A DNA stretch of 64,000 nt, taken from the NCBI RefSeq assembly GCF_003254395.2, contig NC_037647.1, positions 1,714,350 through 1,778,349 of the forward strand, in the 5' to 3' direction. Positions within the stretch are counted from its first letter, which is position 1. Each line of letters begins with the position of its first letter. Below, in pieces: positions 38,272-49,250 of this stretch. The position numbers and the translations under genes were made by a program. A model generated the notes under the pieces. That model made no database searches, was not told where the DNA came from, and was given only the letters and a program-made list of their open reading frames with translations. Source of the DNA: Apis mellifera. Its lineage: Eukaryota > Arthropoda > Insecta > Hymenoptera > Apidae.

Positions 38272-39602
38272 AACATAAGGCAACATGTCAATTTCTTTCA
38301 TAATCTGATCCTCTAAATCCTTGTTTACTATCGATCACCTCGTCCAGTTCGTCAAAACACCTTTCCAAGTGTAATCGATTACCACATATTACATTCCACG
38401 CTCAGATTACGCAGTGTATCTGAGCAAAAGATGATCAGATTCCTTCAAACGGAACGTCAAACGATATTCTCTTCTCTTTGAATCGCCTCGTACGGGATGA
38501 GGAAAACGTGTATAGGACGAGATTGGTTGATTAAAAGAAGAAGAAAAAATCGAATTCTAAAAATATTTCGAAACATCCACTGGTGGATGGACCTTTGGTC
38601 TCGGTTATATCGACAGATTCTCTCTCTCTCTTCACTCGAGAATACACACGTGAGCTGATGTAATATTATTTCGACGTTCAACGCCCTTCTATCGACGATG
38701 GCATTTCCATTTCGAAATCTAATGAAATGGAAACGATACACCCTTCGTTAATAGAATCATTGTTGCATTTTATCACCATCATTTTACTCGATAAACGCGT
38801 GACGTAATGATTTCTTTCGATCTTTTCAATCTCCATAATCCATCTTCTAACTAACAAGAAACTTCGAAAAAACACGAACACTCCATTTTACGAAACGCGT
38901 GCACATTCTCACACCAGATACGATTTCGCCTTTCCCGTGTCGGTCGTCCTTTCTCGTTGGATCTCCACGAACCAACCTGTGCTTTCTGCAGCACGTAGTA
39001 ATGGCTGGCTAACTAGGTTTTAATAGGAACACGGTCTCGCAACCGAATCCTCGCCTCTTCTTGCATCCTCCCGAGAGAAGGCAAGAAAAGATCCCCCTTT
39101 TTCCACCTTTTGACTGCCTGTCGTCTTTTCGAGCGTGAACGCATCCACCTCTCAATCCCTTCTCTCCATTCGTGCACGATTCTCGAAGATTCTCAACTCT
39201 TGAGAATCGTATATCGAACAATTCGAAATTTTTGCGACAATTTAATGCCAAATTTTTTAATCAATCGCCACGAGGATTCCTTTAGGCGCGATACTCCATA
39301 GATCAGAGTTAGTTGAACGATGTTTCTTGATCTTATCGGTTAAATAAATGGCACGAACAGGCAACACTTATTTCTTATTCGTTTGCCTAAGTTACAGCAG
39401 GAATTATTCTGCTTTTCCTTCCACCTCTTCTTCTTCCTCTCCCTCCCCCTCTCGGTAAACGCAACTAAGATCTTTGGAGACGAGGAAGAAACTTCATCTT
39501 CCATGATTGGCACATATTGCGCGAGCTTGATCACCGCTGCATCCTAAGCGTCTACGGTTTCTTAGCCGAAGCGTAACCACATGTCGCATCTTTTTGTTGC
39601 AG

Positions 39603-39680
39603 ATGAATCAGCTCTGCAGGGTCTGCGGAGAGCCGGCCGCGGGTTTTCACTTCGGGGCCTTCACGTGCGAAGGTTGCAAG
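39603..39680 (+). CDS. eg: knirps/eagle-family nuclear receptor, coding exon 2 (first zinc finger)
   Basis: This 26-codon exon encodes the first C4 zinc finger of a nuclear receptor DNA-binding domain. It begins MNQLC and carries CRVC and TCEGC, so the four zinc ligands are residues 5, 8, 22 and 25 of the exon (56, 59, 73 and 76 of the 423-residue prediction). The CEGCK at its end starts the P-box recognition helix, which continues as SFFGR in the next exon. The acceptor is a pyrimidine-rich stretch ending TTGCAG at 39602, and the donor is AAG followed by GTCAGT at 39681. The residues around CGEPAAGFHFGAFTCEGCK are the classic knirps/knirps-like/eagle signature. The opening ATG could serve as an alternative start, since the known Drosophila proteins start there. 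Confidence 0.93.
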
Positions 39681-40621
39681 GTCAGTATCCAGACGAACCC
39701 TTTGCTCTCTTTAGATCATCAGACCCGGTGGAAAAATTCAATGGCCGTTTATATTCTCGCATCTTGTGCCCATATGTCTTTCTCTCTCTCTTTCTCTCCG
39801 TCTCTCTCTTCTTCTTCCCTCTCTTTCGCTATCCTTCGGCCCTTTCCTTTATTTCTCTCTTTCCTCCTCCTCCTCCTCCTCCTCCTCCACATTTGGTACG
39901 TGGATACACGCGCATACAGAATGTGAATGCAAATAAAATTGTAGCCTTAAGCGTGCAAACGCGTGCATCATCCTCACGTTACAATTACCGGGCACTGTAC
40001 CGTCCGTGTTGACCCACGGGTCTCTGGTTTCACGTTTCTTGCGGAAAGTTCAAATTCGTGTTTTAAGTAAAAACCGATTGATTGTATACGGTTCGTCTTT
40101 GAACGTGTAATTTTTCAACGTTGATTTCTTTCCCGGCATACTTTTCTCTGTTAAGCCGTACGACTCGATTATCCTCCAAAGGTCTTTCTCGAGTTGATGT
40201 GGAGAAGCTTGGGAACGAATCGGTCTCGGGTATCGATCGAGTACTGTTTTCTTTTTTTTTTCTAAAAAATTTAACGTAGTAAATTTGAAATTTGATGCGA
40301 ATTTTTTCGAAAAAAAATCGGATATCTCTACTTCTTCTTATTTTCCAAGATATTCCAAACACTTTAAACACACCTCGACTATGAAAATTGCGTTCAATTT
40401 TAAACTCTACTTTCAACTCTACTTTTAATACGGATAACGGCCCATAAATAATACTTTCCCGTCAAATATTTCCCCGATTTAATAACCCGACTTGTATCTC
40501 TTCTCCTACGAAGAAGAAAAAAAAAAAAAAGAAAGAAAAGAAAAAAAACATTACACATTCCACCGATACATACATCATACATATAAGAAACACGCGTCGA
40601 AAACGTTTCTCTGCTCCACAG
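39681..40621 (+). other. intron 2 of the eg-like gene (941 bp)
   Basis: This intron splits the DNA-binding domain right after the CEGCK codons, between GTCAGT at 39681 and CCACAG at 40621. It contains a CT/CTC-rich tract (39777-39888, with a perfect CCT run at 39863-39888) and an A-rich purine tract (40509-40549). An intron at this spot, splitting the two zinc fingers, is common in nuclear receptors. No other feature is seen. Confidence 0.9.
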
Positions 40622-41662
40622 TCGTTCTTCGGGCGCACTTACAACAATCTAGGCAGCATCTCCGAATGCAAGAACGGCGGCGTTTGCGTGATCAACAAGA
40701 AGAACCGCACCGCGTGCAAGGCGTGCAGGCTTAGGAAGTGTCTGATGGTGGGTATGTCGAAGTCGGGCTCTCGCTACGGACGCCGCTCGAACTGGTTCAA
40801 AATCCACTGCCTCCTCCAGGAACAGTCTCACCAGGCGCAAACGCGCCTCATCAAGGACCCGAAATCCGCGTACGAGAAGGCGTTCGGTTCGTTGGACGTG
40901 GCGAACAATAACAACAATAATAACGAGAACCCGGGCACGACGAACGCAACAGGTGTCGTGGGTATAGTGACCACGACCACGACTACCGCGAACAGTTATC
41001 ACCATCATCACCATCAACACCATCAGGACAGGTTCCCGAAAAGGGACGAGCTCAGGCCCCAGGATATCCCGGCCCAGTTAAGGGCACCCGACATCCCAAC
41101 GAGGGCGGCGCAGGATCCCCTTCTGAGGCCGATGGACCTGGTCAGAGCACCCCACGAGTTGCTCAGGCCGGAAGTATCCAGGTTCCCTATGTGGAGAGGT
41201 CCACCTTTCTTTCATCCAGCTCTGACCCACATGCAACTGCTCAACACCCCATTCTTCCCGTTCCAACAGAGATTTATCGTCCCATACGTGAACCAGGTCG
41301 GCGCCCCCCAAATGGTGGCAAGTTTGACGAGTTCCTCGAGCGACAGCGTGAGCCCTAGATCGACCCCGTCGCCGAAACGGGACGACGACAATCGAAGCAC
41401 GCGGGACGAGTGCAGAGAAGTGGGCAGCGGGGTGTGTCAGAGGAGTCAAATGGAGGCGTACGACAAGAGCATAGCGTTTCTACGCTCGTTGGGCCCGGAG
41501 CAGGACGAGCCGATCGACCTGAGCATGAAGGCCGGTCGAACGGACGGGCAGGAGGTGGATGCGGCCGGTAGCACGGAGGAGGAAAGGTCGACGGACAGCG
41601 AGGACAACGAGCAGCTGCTCCAGGAAACGGGGCCGCCCCTCGATCTCACTAGAAAGACGTGA
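40622..41662 (+). CDS. eg: knirps/eagle-family nuclear receptor, coding exon 3 (second finger, knirps box, repressor tail)
   Basis: This terminal coding exon holds 346 codons plus TGA. It completes the DNA-binding domain (SFFGR; second-finger cysteines at residues 93, 99, 109 and 112 of the 423-residue model), followed by the family-specific knirps box (GRRSNWFKIHCLLQEQ). There is no ligand-binding domain, as expected for NR0A receptors, which act in the nucleus as ligand-independent repressors. The tail has runs of Asn (about 172-178), Thr (194-199) and His (204-211), a Pro/Phe-rich stretch (about 265-300), a Ser-rich segment, and an acidic region before the end. PIDLSMK (374-380) matches the CtBP-binding motif of Knirps; PMDLV (247-251) and PLDLT (416-420) resemble it. 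ACKACRLRKCLMVGMSKSG in the finger favours eagle over knirps/knirps-like, which I recall as having TCKACRLRKC followed by YNVGMSKGG. Family assignment is firm; the paralogue call is less so. Homologues act in gap patterning, neuroblast fate or gonad development. Confidence 0.92.
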   Translation, partial: SFFGRTYNNLGSISECKNGGVCVINKKNRTACKACRLRKCLMVGMSKSGSRYGRRSNWFKIHCLLQEQSHQAQTRLIKDPKSAYEKAFGSLDVANNNNNNNENPGTTNATGVVGIVTTTTTTANSYHHHHHQHHQDRFPKRDELRPQDIPAQLRAPDIPTRAAQDPLLRPMDLVRAPHELLRPEVSRFPMWRGPPFFHPALTHMQLLNTPFFPFQQRFIVPYVNQVGAPQMVASLTSSSSDSVSPRSTPSPKRDDDNRSTRDECREVGSGVCQRSQMEAYDKSIAFLRSLGPEQDEPIDLSMKAGRTDGQEVDAAGSTEEERSTDSEDNEQLLQETGPPLDLTRKT

Positions 41663-43011
41663 CCCCTCGTGGCCAAGTCTTGAGGACAGCTTTCGATAGG
41701 AACTTTGGACCGGTTGTTTGAATCGTCGCTACGATTGGCGTTGCCTTCGAGCGCCTGCCCGCGGCGAGGGCTTACATTGTTGTCCTTTCACGGGAACGAG
41801 GAGAGATGACTTACGGCTGTTACTCCGGCTTCGCGCACCGGAGATGGTCTTACTCCAAGGTGAATAGCGTGGAAATGGAGGAACCGCGTGGAATGGTGGA
41901 AGGAAAATATCCTTTTCGAGGCCGAGGATGCAGAAGAAGATATTGTGGAAGGCGAGTAAAAAGACGAGGAATCGTTGTGATATAATGAGAAAATAATGGC
42001 GGAGGTGAAGAGCGACAGCGAAGAGGAGAGTAATGGATGGACAGCGACAGTAGGAAGAGTTGGGATGAGCGGACAGCGTCACAGCGGCCGCGTGTTGCGT
42101 CGCGACGAATGACTTTGCGATCATCGAACGGGGGGATCGACGGGGTTCAAATCGGTTTATTTAGCCGCCATGGTCGCCTTTGGCCTCTGACTTCTTCGCC
42201 AGGTGTTCGTCGGAGGAATGGGCGAACATCCGATACATTGTTTCGCGTACGAAGAGAGACGTACGATTGTGTGCCTTGATCGGTGCCTTTTTAACTCTCG
42301 TACATCAAGTGCACGAGGGAGGGAGAAAATGTGAGGTGGAGAGAAGAAAAGAGAGAATGAGTGCCAGTAAAAGAAAAAAAAACCTCGTGATAGTTTAACG
42401 TTAAATAATAACCGCGCTTGCGCACGTGTGTATAACGAAATTACGTGTACGCGAAAGATACGAACGCATCGTGTTTAATGCCTGCGTGCGTGGTGTGCGT
42501 GTTGTGATTTTTCATTCTTTCTTTCTTACGCGTTTCTTTTTCAAATTTTTCTTTTCCTTCGTGTGAACGTGCATAAGGGCGCGTTCGAGTGGTGTGGGAG
42601 ACGAAAATCGTTTCCGGAACCCTCTCGAATTCCGCTCGGGAATGGCCAGTGTTTCGTTAATTCGCCGCATCGAGATTTCTTTTATTTATACGTCGAATAT
42701 TTTATTTAACGCGATCCAATTATTCAGTCAGTCTGTCAGCCTCGCTAATACGTTGGTGTGTACACGCGTGTGTTCTCCTCGACGCGTATATTTCTCGATA
42801 ACTTCGATAACTTTCTGGATTTTATTATTAACTTCGTTCCAATTTTCGTTCGAAGCTTCATTCTTTGATTGTTGCGCAACGATTGAGAGCGTAGACTCGA
42901 GAATAAAAAAAAAAAGAAAAAAAAGAAACGGAAAGGAAAGGAAACGAAAAATAAAGAATAAGATGATACGCGTGCAGACGCACCGAGTATTTGGTGAAAA
43001 ATAAAAATAAA
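41663..43011 (+). other. probable 3' UTR of the eg-like gene
   Basis: The region after the TGA at 41660-41662 stays GC- and CpG-rich for several hundred bases and then becomes more AT-rich, with no credible ORF. It contains two K-box-like TGTGAT motifs (41976-41981 and 42503-42508), the sequence in insect 3' UTRs recognised by miR-2-family seeds. It ends at a cluster of AATAAA signals. The length is inferred from the polyadenylation signals only. Confidence 0.45.
42898..43011 (+). terminator. polyadenylation signal cluster
   Basis: Several AATAAA hexamers occur: one in GAGAATAAA at about 42900, one near 42949, and an overlapping pair at 43000-43005 and 43006-43011. The last pair is followed by a T/GT-rich stretch (TATTGTATAG, then GTCGTTTATTTT), the expected layout for cleavage and polyadenylation. 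An A-rich run (42906-42955) lies between them, so a transcript could also be mis-primed there in oligo-dT cDNA. Confidence 0.45.
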
Positions 43012-44481
43012 GGATATTGTATAGCCAATACGTGGCTCTTTGATCGTCGTTTATTTTAAAATTTTTCCTCGATCATTCGTTTCTTCCTTATACGATCGTT
43101 CGCGTACTTCGAACTCGAGATGGTATTCGATTACTTTCGTCTTTTGCGCGTCTCTCGCATTCCAAACCGTCGCCGCGAAACGCGCACGGATTCATGGCGA
43201 GCGTATGCGCGCGAATCGTCCACGCTATCTTACCGAGTTATTTATTTAGTAATAAATTTGTCCGCGCGCTGATGTACTACGAGAAACACGTTTTCTCGGA
43301 TAATTCCGTTCTAACGCGCGAGACGCATCGCGAGGACAGCTTCTCGCAATTCTCTCGACATCGTGTGGATAGGAGACGATAAATGCTCATTAAAAACACA
43401 TGTAGTATATCGATCGTAATACGAGTTGTGACCCAACATTTGACTTTAACCATGATATAAAAAGTCGTGAAAAAAAGGAGACAAGAATAAGAGGAAAAAG
43501 AAGAAGGAAAGAATTTATATATATATACATATATATACATATATAAAAAAAGATGTCTTGAAACACGCTTGCAAATTTCACAAATAAAACGACATCTTTG
43601 TACGAAGCGTTTTATTTCTAGTTATAATAGTCTGGAATCGAGAAAATTTCATGGTCTTCGTAATACATCATAAACTGTGATAATTTATGAACGCCTATGA
43701 AGCAATGAAGAACTATGGAAGAGGTGTACGATCTTCACTCTAAGAAGATCTCCACTCTGCTACATATCACGTCTCTATGTATGATTCCATCTTTGATTCT
43801 GCTCTTTTTTCTTTTTTCTTAATCTTCTCTTCTCACCACTCGATCAATTACAAGTAATCGATAAGGGACAAAATGAATTAAACGCTTCGAATTAAAAAAA
43901 AAAAAGAAAGAACCAATAATTATTTCACAAATTGAAAGAAAAACTACACTGGGAATCGTCCGACGAGCTTCCTCCTCATCCAATACGTGTCCAATACTTC
44001 AACTTCGACCATGATCTGAAAAAGAAAAGAAAAGGAGAGATTTCAACGATCGGTCCCGGAGAGACTTTAACGAGCGAGCAAGGGTGATAGTTTCCGCGTG
44101 TCTCCACGGCTTTTCTCGGTAAGAACGGCGAGAACTCGCATACGAGTCCGCGATGCGTTCACCTGCGTGCACCTGCGTGTATTCACGAGCACTCGTGCCC
44201 GTAACCCCGGACGTTCGAATGGCTGGGATCCTCTCTTGTTGATTTAGGTGGGAAGGAAAGAGGGGAGAGGCCACTCGATGTCCATCGAACGAGCTCTAGT
44301 GGTTTCTTCGTGGCCCGACTGTTCAGCTTTCCCAGCTTCTGGCCCCTATACGCGAGGCGGGAAAAAAAAAAAAAAGCTCTACCAACGGATGATGACGCGC
44401 TCGTACGTGCCGCTCGTCATTCTTCACGATTACGTAAAATTTGTCACGAGCAAAAGAATATTCTTTCTTCTTTCTTCCTTC

Positions 44482-44505
44482 CTTTCTTTCTTTCTTTCTT
44501 TCTTT
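44482..44505 (+). repeat. CTTT microsatellite
   Basis: Six CTTT units within a longer pyrimidine tract (44461-44507). Confidence 0.9.
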
Positions 44506-46429
44506 TTCAGGGTGGATTTTTAGATCGGAATCGGTTGGAACCCGTTGGAATTATGATAAATATATATCGCTGTTCGGTAAGATATTATTGGTCACAATAT
44601 ATAGTTGGATGAAATCGTTACTCGATTTTACATCCGCTATCTACTAGTGTTTATCTTCGTCGATGACGGATCGTTCGAGGATGGGAGAAAAAATGCGCAG
44701 AAGCAACAACGAAGGATTATAAACGCCTTTCGATTTCCCTTTTCCTCCCCTCCCTTTGTGAGATAATTTACAGGGAATAGAAATTCTAAGCTCTTTCTCT
44801 CTATGAAATCTGTTCTTCATTTGTTACACAGGTGAAACGTTGTCTCCTTCCATATTACGTTAATTTGCGCAGTGTGGATGCAGATCCTGCGAGGCCGTAC
44901 GACACCTGTGACGCCGCGCACATCGCGCCCACGTAAATTATCCCGAGAAGATTTACGACGCGTCTACGAGACGCGCTGTACACTCCCGTCCCTCGAAATC
45001 CCCAGACATCTATCCGTCTGTTATTAATGTCGAAATTAGAGGAAAAAATCGGTAGGCTGGTGCGCGGCAGAATGTTATTCGAAAAACGGTAATCTCTCCC
45101 GTTTTACGTTTCTACGCACCTGTTGCAATATCGATCAATCAACCACTTTTGCGCCTTCCTGCTCTACACCTACGCTACACTTCCTTGGCTGTTTATAAAA
45201 TTTTTTGTACAATTAAGGTGTCGAGAAGGATGCAATGATTTTTACAATCGGATTTTAACGATTGATATATAGAATAAAAAGGGTTTGTAGAGTTTCGATA
45301 TTACAACTTTTTATTTTTTTTGTTTAATTTTTTATACAATTCAAGTACGAGGTGAAGGATTTAAAGATCAATTTAAAGACGGGCAATTTAATTTTAATTG
45401 TAATTTTTGAAAATTTTTGAACGGATAAGGTAATGCACGATAAATAATCGTTCGAGTGTATTTCTTTTTTCTATAAATCCTGATAAATCGGAAACTTATT
45501 ATAAATTGATATTTTCTGCGTAAAGAAACGGAAGAAATTTCTGCGAATGATAGTGATTTTTCAATAACAATTTGCATTTTTTCCACGTATTATCAATTTC
45601 GCGTCTTTTTCAATTATCACCTTTGCGATTCATTATTATCGCGTTTCGCGTCAAACGAGATAAACAATCTTTACGGTTCACAAATATCAAAGAGAAGAGT
45701 TACATCATGATAGAGGAAATTTCTTGGAAACGGCGAGAAGTAGCTCTGATAAATTGTCTCGATCGAGAGACGTATGCATGATTCTTGATTTTGATTTGGC
45801 TTACTGTTTCTATCAAACCCGCAGCAATATATGACGGGATACTTGATGCTCAAACGCAAGCATATGGGCGATTTATAATTATGACAAGTAATATGCAGGT
45901 GTACGCCTTCAACCTTTATTCATTGTCCTTCTTTTTTTTTTTTTTTCTTCTTTTCATACCGAAGAATGACACTTTCTTAACGTACTCTCTTCCCAATTGT
46001 CATAATTTTATCTTCGAATAATAATAAAATAAAATATTCCAGTTCAAGCAATTTCAGTAACTTAATTTTTGTAACTCACTAAAAATATTAATTCTTCTTC
46101 TATATTTTACAGATTCGTTTACGAGAACTTCTACTTAGAGAAAGATATCAAGAATTATAAAAAAAGAAAAAACATTCGTTAACTTCACTCGTCGAAATCT
46201 AAGATATAAAGAAACTTTGAAAAAATAACATTTTTCGCTGTATTTATTAAATTTTCCAAAATTTCTTAAAAAATCCTTCGTTATTTTCAATCATTTCACA
46301 GCTTTCACCTCGAAACTTCTCGAATTTTCCACGAATTTTTCTTAACAAAAAAAAAAAAACTATAAATCATTCCATCCAAATGTACCAAAAAAAGAAAAAG
46401 AAAAGAAACAATATCAAATAGATCCAGCA

Positions 46430-46570
46430 ATGCCAGTTCTTCGACGAAGGAAGAAGACGACGAACGTCGAGGAGGAAGAAACGGATCACGGCTGGCGAAG
46501 TAGCTTACGCGGCGAAGTCGGCAGATGCTCGGGTGTAAGAGGGGCCATTACGCGCGAATGCGTGAGGTAA
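46430..46570 (+). CDS. possible short ORF ending at a donor-like site (doubtful)
   Basis: A 46-residue ORF from ATG 46430 to TAA 46568-46570, basic at its N-terminus (RRRKK) with an acidic EEEE stretch after it. Its last codons overlap a good splice-donor sequence (GAG then GTAAAG, intron from 46567), so it could be the first coding exon of a spliced gene with the rest outside the recognised sequence. It lies in a CpG-rich stretch after a long AT-rich one. No family is recognised. Confidence 0.15.
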   Translation: MPVLRRRKKTTNVEEEETDHGWRSSLRGEVGRCSGVRGAITRECVR

Positions 46571-48944
46571 AGAGGTTTACTACACCTGTGGCCTGTGGGC
46601 TTGGCCAGTCAAGTCGTTAGCAAGCGCGACGAGGAGGACGATGTAGAAAATCTCTCGTGGACGCGAACGAAGGGGGACAGGGATGCTGGAGATGGTGGAA
46701 GGAGCAAGGAGGTAGCATAAGGTTGACAATCCGGGGTCACGGCATGCCGGTCGTCCGATTGGTCGTCGGGAAATTCATAATATGTTTTTCACAGACGTGG
46801 ACGAGAGACGAGAGGCTTCTTTCGAGCGTTGGGTCGAGTCTCGAGCGTTTCGCCTCGACGTTTACGAGCGTTTGACCCTAAGTGTACGACGGGAGTAGGG
46901 GAGGCGGAAGACACGGAGAAAGAGAGAAGTCGCTCTCTTGCGGTCTCGCTAATTGGCTGCTTGCACACGCATCGTCGTAAGAGGATCCTCGAGTTGACGT
47001 GAACCCAATATCGCCGGTACAACAAAAGGGTTCCTCTGCGAATGAGACGGTGCCTCGTTTTTAGTGGATATTTTGCCTCGATGCGTCCTGTTTATAGATA
47101 GGTATTGCTAATATAATATTTGCATCGTTGCGTTCTGATTTTTTTTTCGCGAGATTCCGTGTTATTTTCTTAGTAAGGGAAAAACGGGAGAGGATATCTC
47201 GTTATGATCGACAACGATGTTAGTAATGGAATTCGTATTCCATATGGATTTTGTTAAAATTTAGAGCGATAGAAATTGATGAAATCTCTTTAATCGAGAT
47301 TTTATTCTATTCTATGAAAATAAAAAATTGTGTGTTTTTTTTCCCTCTACTATCATTATTTAAATTAAAGATCGCCGGACTTTTGTTATTTCGGTTTCTA
47401 ATTTTAGAATTTTTAATGTGTTTCGTGTTTTAAAATATGTCCATTTTTTTTTTCTCAATTAACATCTCGATGAATGGAATATTTGACTTTTAATTGAAGC
47501 AAAGTAGTTTAATCAAATTCTTTTGATACGGTTGAAATTATCAAGATACTTTGGAAGATGTTTGATACGAAGAATGGAATAGAATATAGAATTTGACGGA
47601 ACAACTGAACAGAATAGAAATTACGCACTAACTCGCTTTTCAATCATTACTCGCTTGACAATATCTTTGATAAACCGTGTCTTCGAAGCACAAAAGAAGT
47701 TTGTAACAATGATGTGTATGTAACACGTTGTGCAAGTACTCCATTTATCCTGAACAAACGTAATCTTAGAAGAATCTAATAATAGCCCATGATTAACACG
47801 AGTGTAATCTCTTTTCGTAATGTTACAATCTCCGTTTTTATTTTTCGTTCCTTTGTTCTGAAAAGATTTAACTGTTCGATACTTCGACGGGATTCGCGTT
47901 TCGAAACCTTGGATTCAAGAAATGAGAGAACGGGTAGCAATAACATGTCAAAACGCGATAATACCCAAGAATTAATGAAAAGAATGTCCCAACGAAATAT
48001 AAATCTATTATTCATGTTTACACGCTATGAAAATCGGAGGAATTAATGACGGTCATATAACCGATGATTGCACGATTCTTCTTGTTTTATTGCTGTTATT
48101 CGCGTGCAATGGAAAAAAAATATTCCAAATGTTTTTTCGACGTGTAATTTTTAAATGTTGCTTTACATTTAGACAAAATTTGATGTTGACATTCGTAAAG
48201 AAAATCGATTGTTATATCAATAATCCCAATACTGATTTACATTTTAGAATACTCTCAAAAATATTTTTAATAAAGATTCATTTTATTTGATTAATTGAAA
48301 ACGATTAATGTCTAGGATTTTTACAAAAATATAGCAATAATTTATACAATCGTAATAAAATAATTTACAAAAATTTATATTCGGGGATAGATTTCAAAAA
48401 TTGAAATCACAAGTTTGCTTTAAAGTGAATTGATTGATTGTATTATAATTTAGAATCGTATAAGCTTTAAAACACGTAAGATGTGATTATCGATAGAACA
48501 TTAGAAATTCATATGATATCTCTGTCATTCATTAGGACTGTCATGTTAATTTGACGCACGAATCCTGATCCATTTAATCGATATGTTAAAATTTCTCTTC
48601 ACCAATCGCAAAACCATTTAAAACAACTGTCTTACTGTCCGCGAAATAAAATTTTGATATACGACGTGCAATTTCTCTCTCCAATTCCTCTCGATTAAAT
48701 TCATAGCTGTAAAGTATCCTCCAATGCCTAATTTAACACGTCGAATTAATCAGATATATCAATCACTTCCATTTTTTTTTATCCTTGTTTCTTCCTTTTC
48801 ATTATCACCAAAATATCTTTTCCTTAAATGATTCCTTCTCTTTTTCCTTAAGCGAGTCCTTCCATACATTTTCTTTTCTTTTTTTCTATTATCTCGATTA
48901 TCAACGAGATCATAATATAAAATTAAAATTAAATATGATAAATT

Positions 48945-49250
48945 GAATTTCTCTTTAATTAAATCATTCACTTCTTTCCATTTTTCTTCCTTCCTCTATC
49001 CTTTTTCGTCATCGCAATTATTATAAAAATATCAAGATAGAAAACGAAATAAACATGATTCAGAAGGTGAATTTCTCTTCACAACTTTGTCAATATTCTT
49101 TAAGTATATATATATATAATTTATATAATTTGGATTTCTCTCCAATTAATTCATTCACTTCTATTTTTTTCTTTTTCATCTCTCATTTAGTTTTCATCGT
49201 CACAAAATTACTCAAAAATCAAGTTAGAAAAGCAACATGGATGAAAATTG
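48945..49250 (+). repeat. degenerate tandem repeat, unit about 187 bp
   Basis: GAATTTCTCTTTAATTAAAT with ATTCACTTCT starting at 48945 recurs as GGATTTCTCTCCAATTAATT with ATTCACTTCT at 49132. The downstream parts also match (TCATCG with CAA and ATTA, then ATCAAGATAGAAAA against ATCAAGTTAGAAAA, then AACATG). The second copy includes small length changes. Weaker echoes lie at about 48670-48790 and 49270-49330. Confidence 0.65.

Larger units (their letters stand above)
34685..39602 (+). other. intron 1 of the eg-like gene (4918 bp)
   Basis: Large intron between GTGAGT (34685) and a TTGCAG acceptor (39602). It is mostly AT-rich, especially 35000-36950. It carries a 69-bp tandem duplication just after the donor (34842-34962), a GC/CpG-rich island at about 37140-37760, a pair of TGTAAACA sites at 38242-38271, and a GC-richer stretch at 38880-39200. 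No coding exon or RNA gene is recognised inside. Large first introns in developmental regulators often hold enhancers, and the island near 37.2-37.7 kb is the best candidate here. Confidence 0.6.
43012..48944. other. intergenic, downstream desert, part 1
   Basis: No gene confidently recognised. CpG-rich stretches at 43030-43380, 44050-44420, 44870-45000 and 46440-47050 alternate with AT-rich ones. A TA-rich run at 43514-43545, a CTTT microsatellite at 44482-44505 and long T and A runs at 45931-45947 and 46348-46360 are present. A 46-codon ORF with a donor-like end at 46430-46570 is listed separately. Confidence 0.55.

Noticed and set aside
40649..41449. Minus-strand ORFs opposite the receptor exon
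   Set aside because: These are antisense shadows of the real + strand coding exon.
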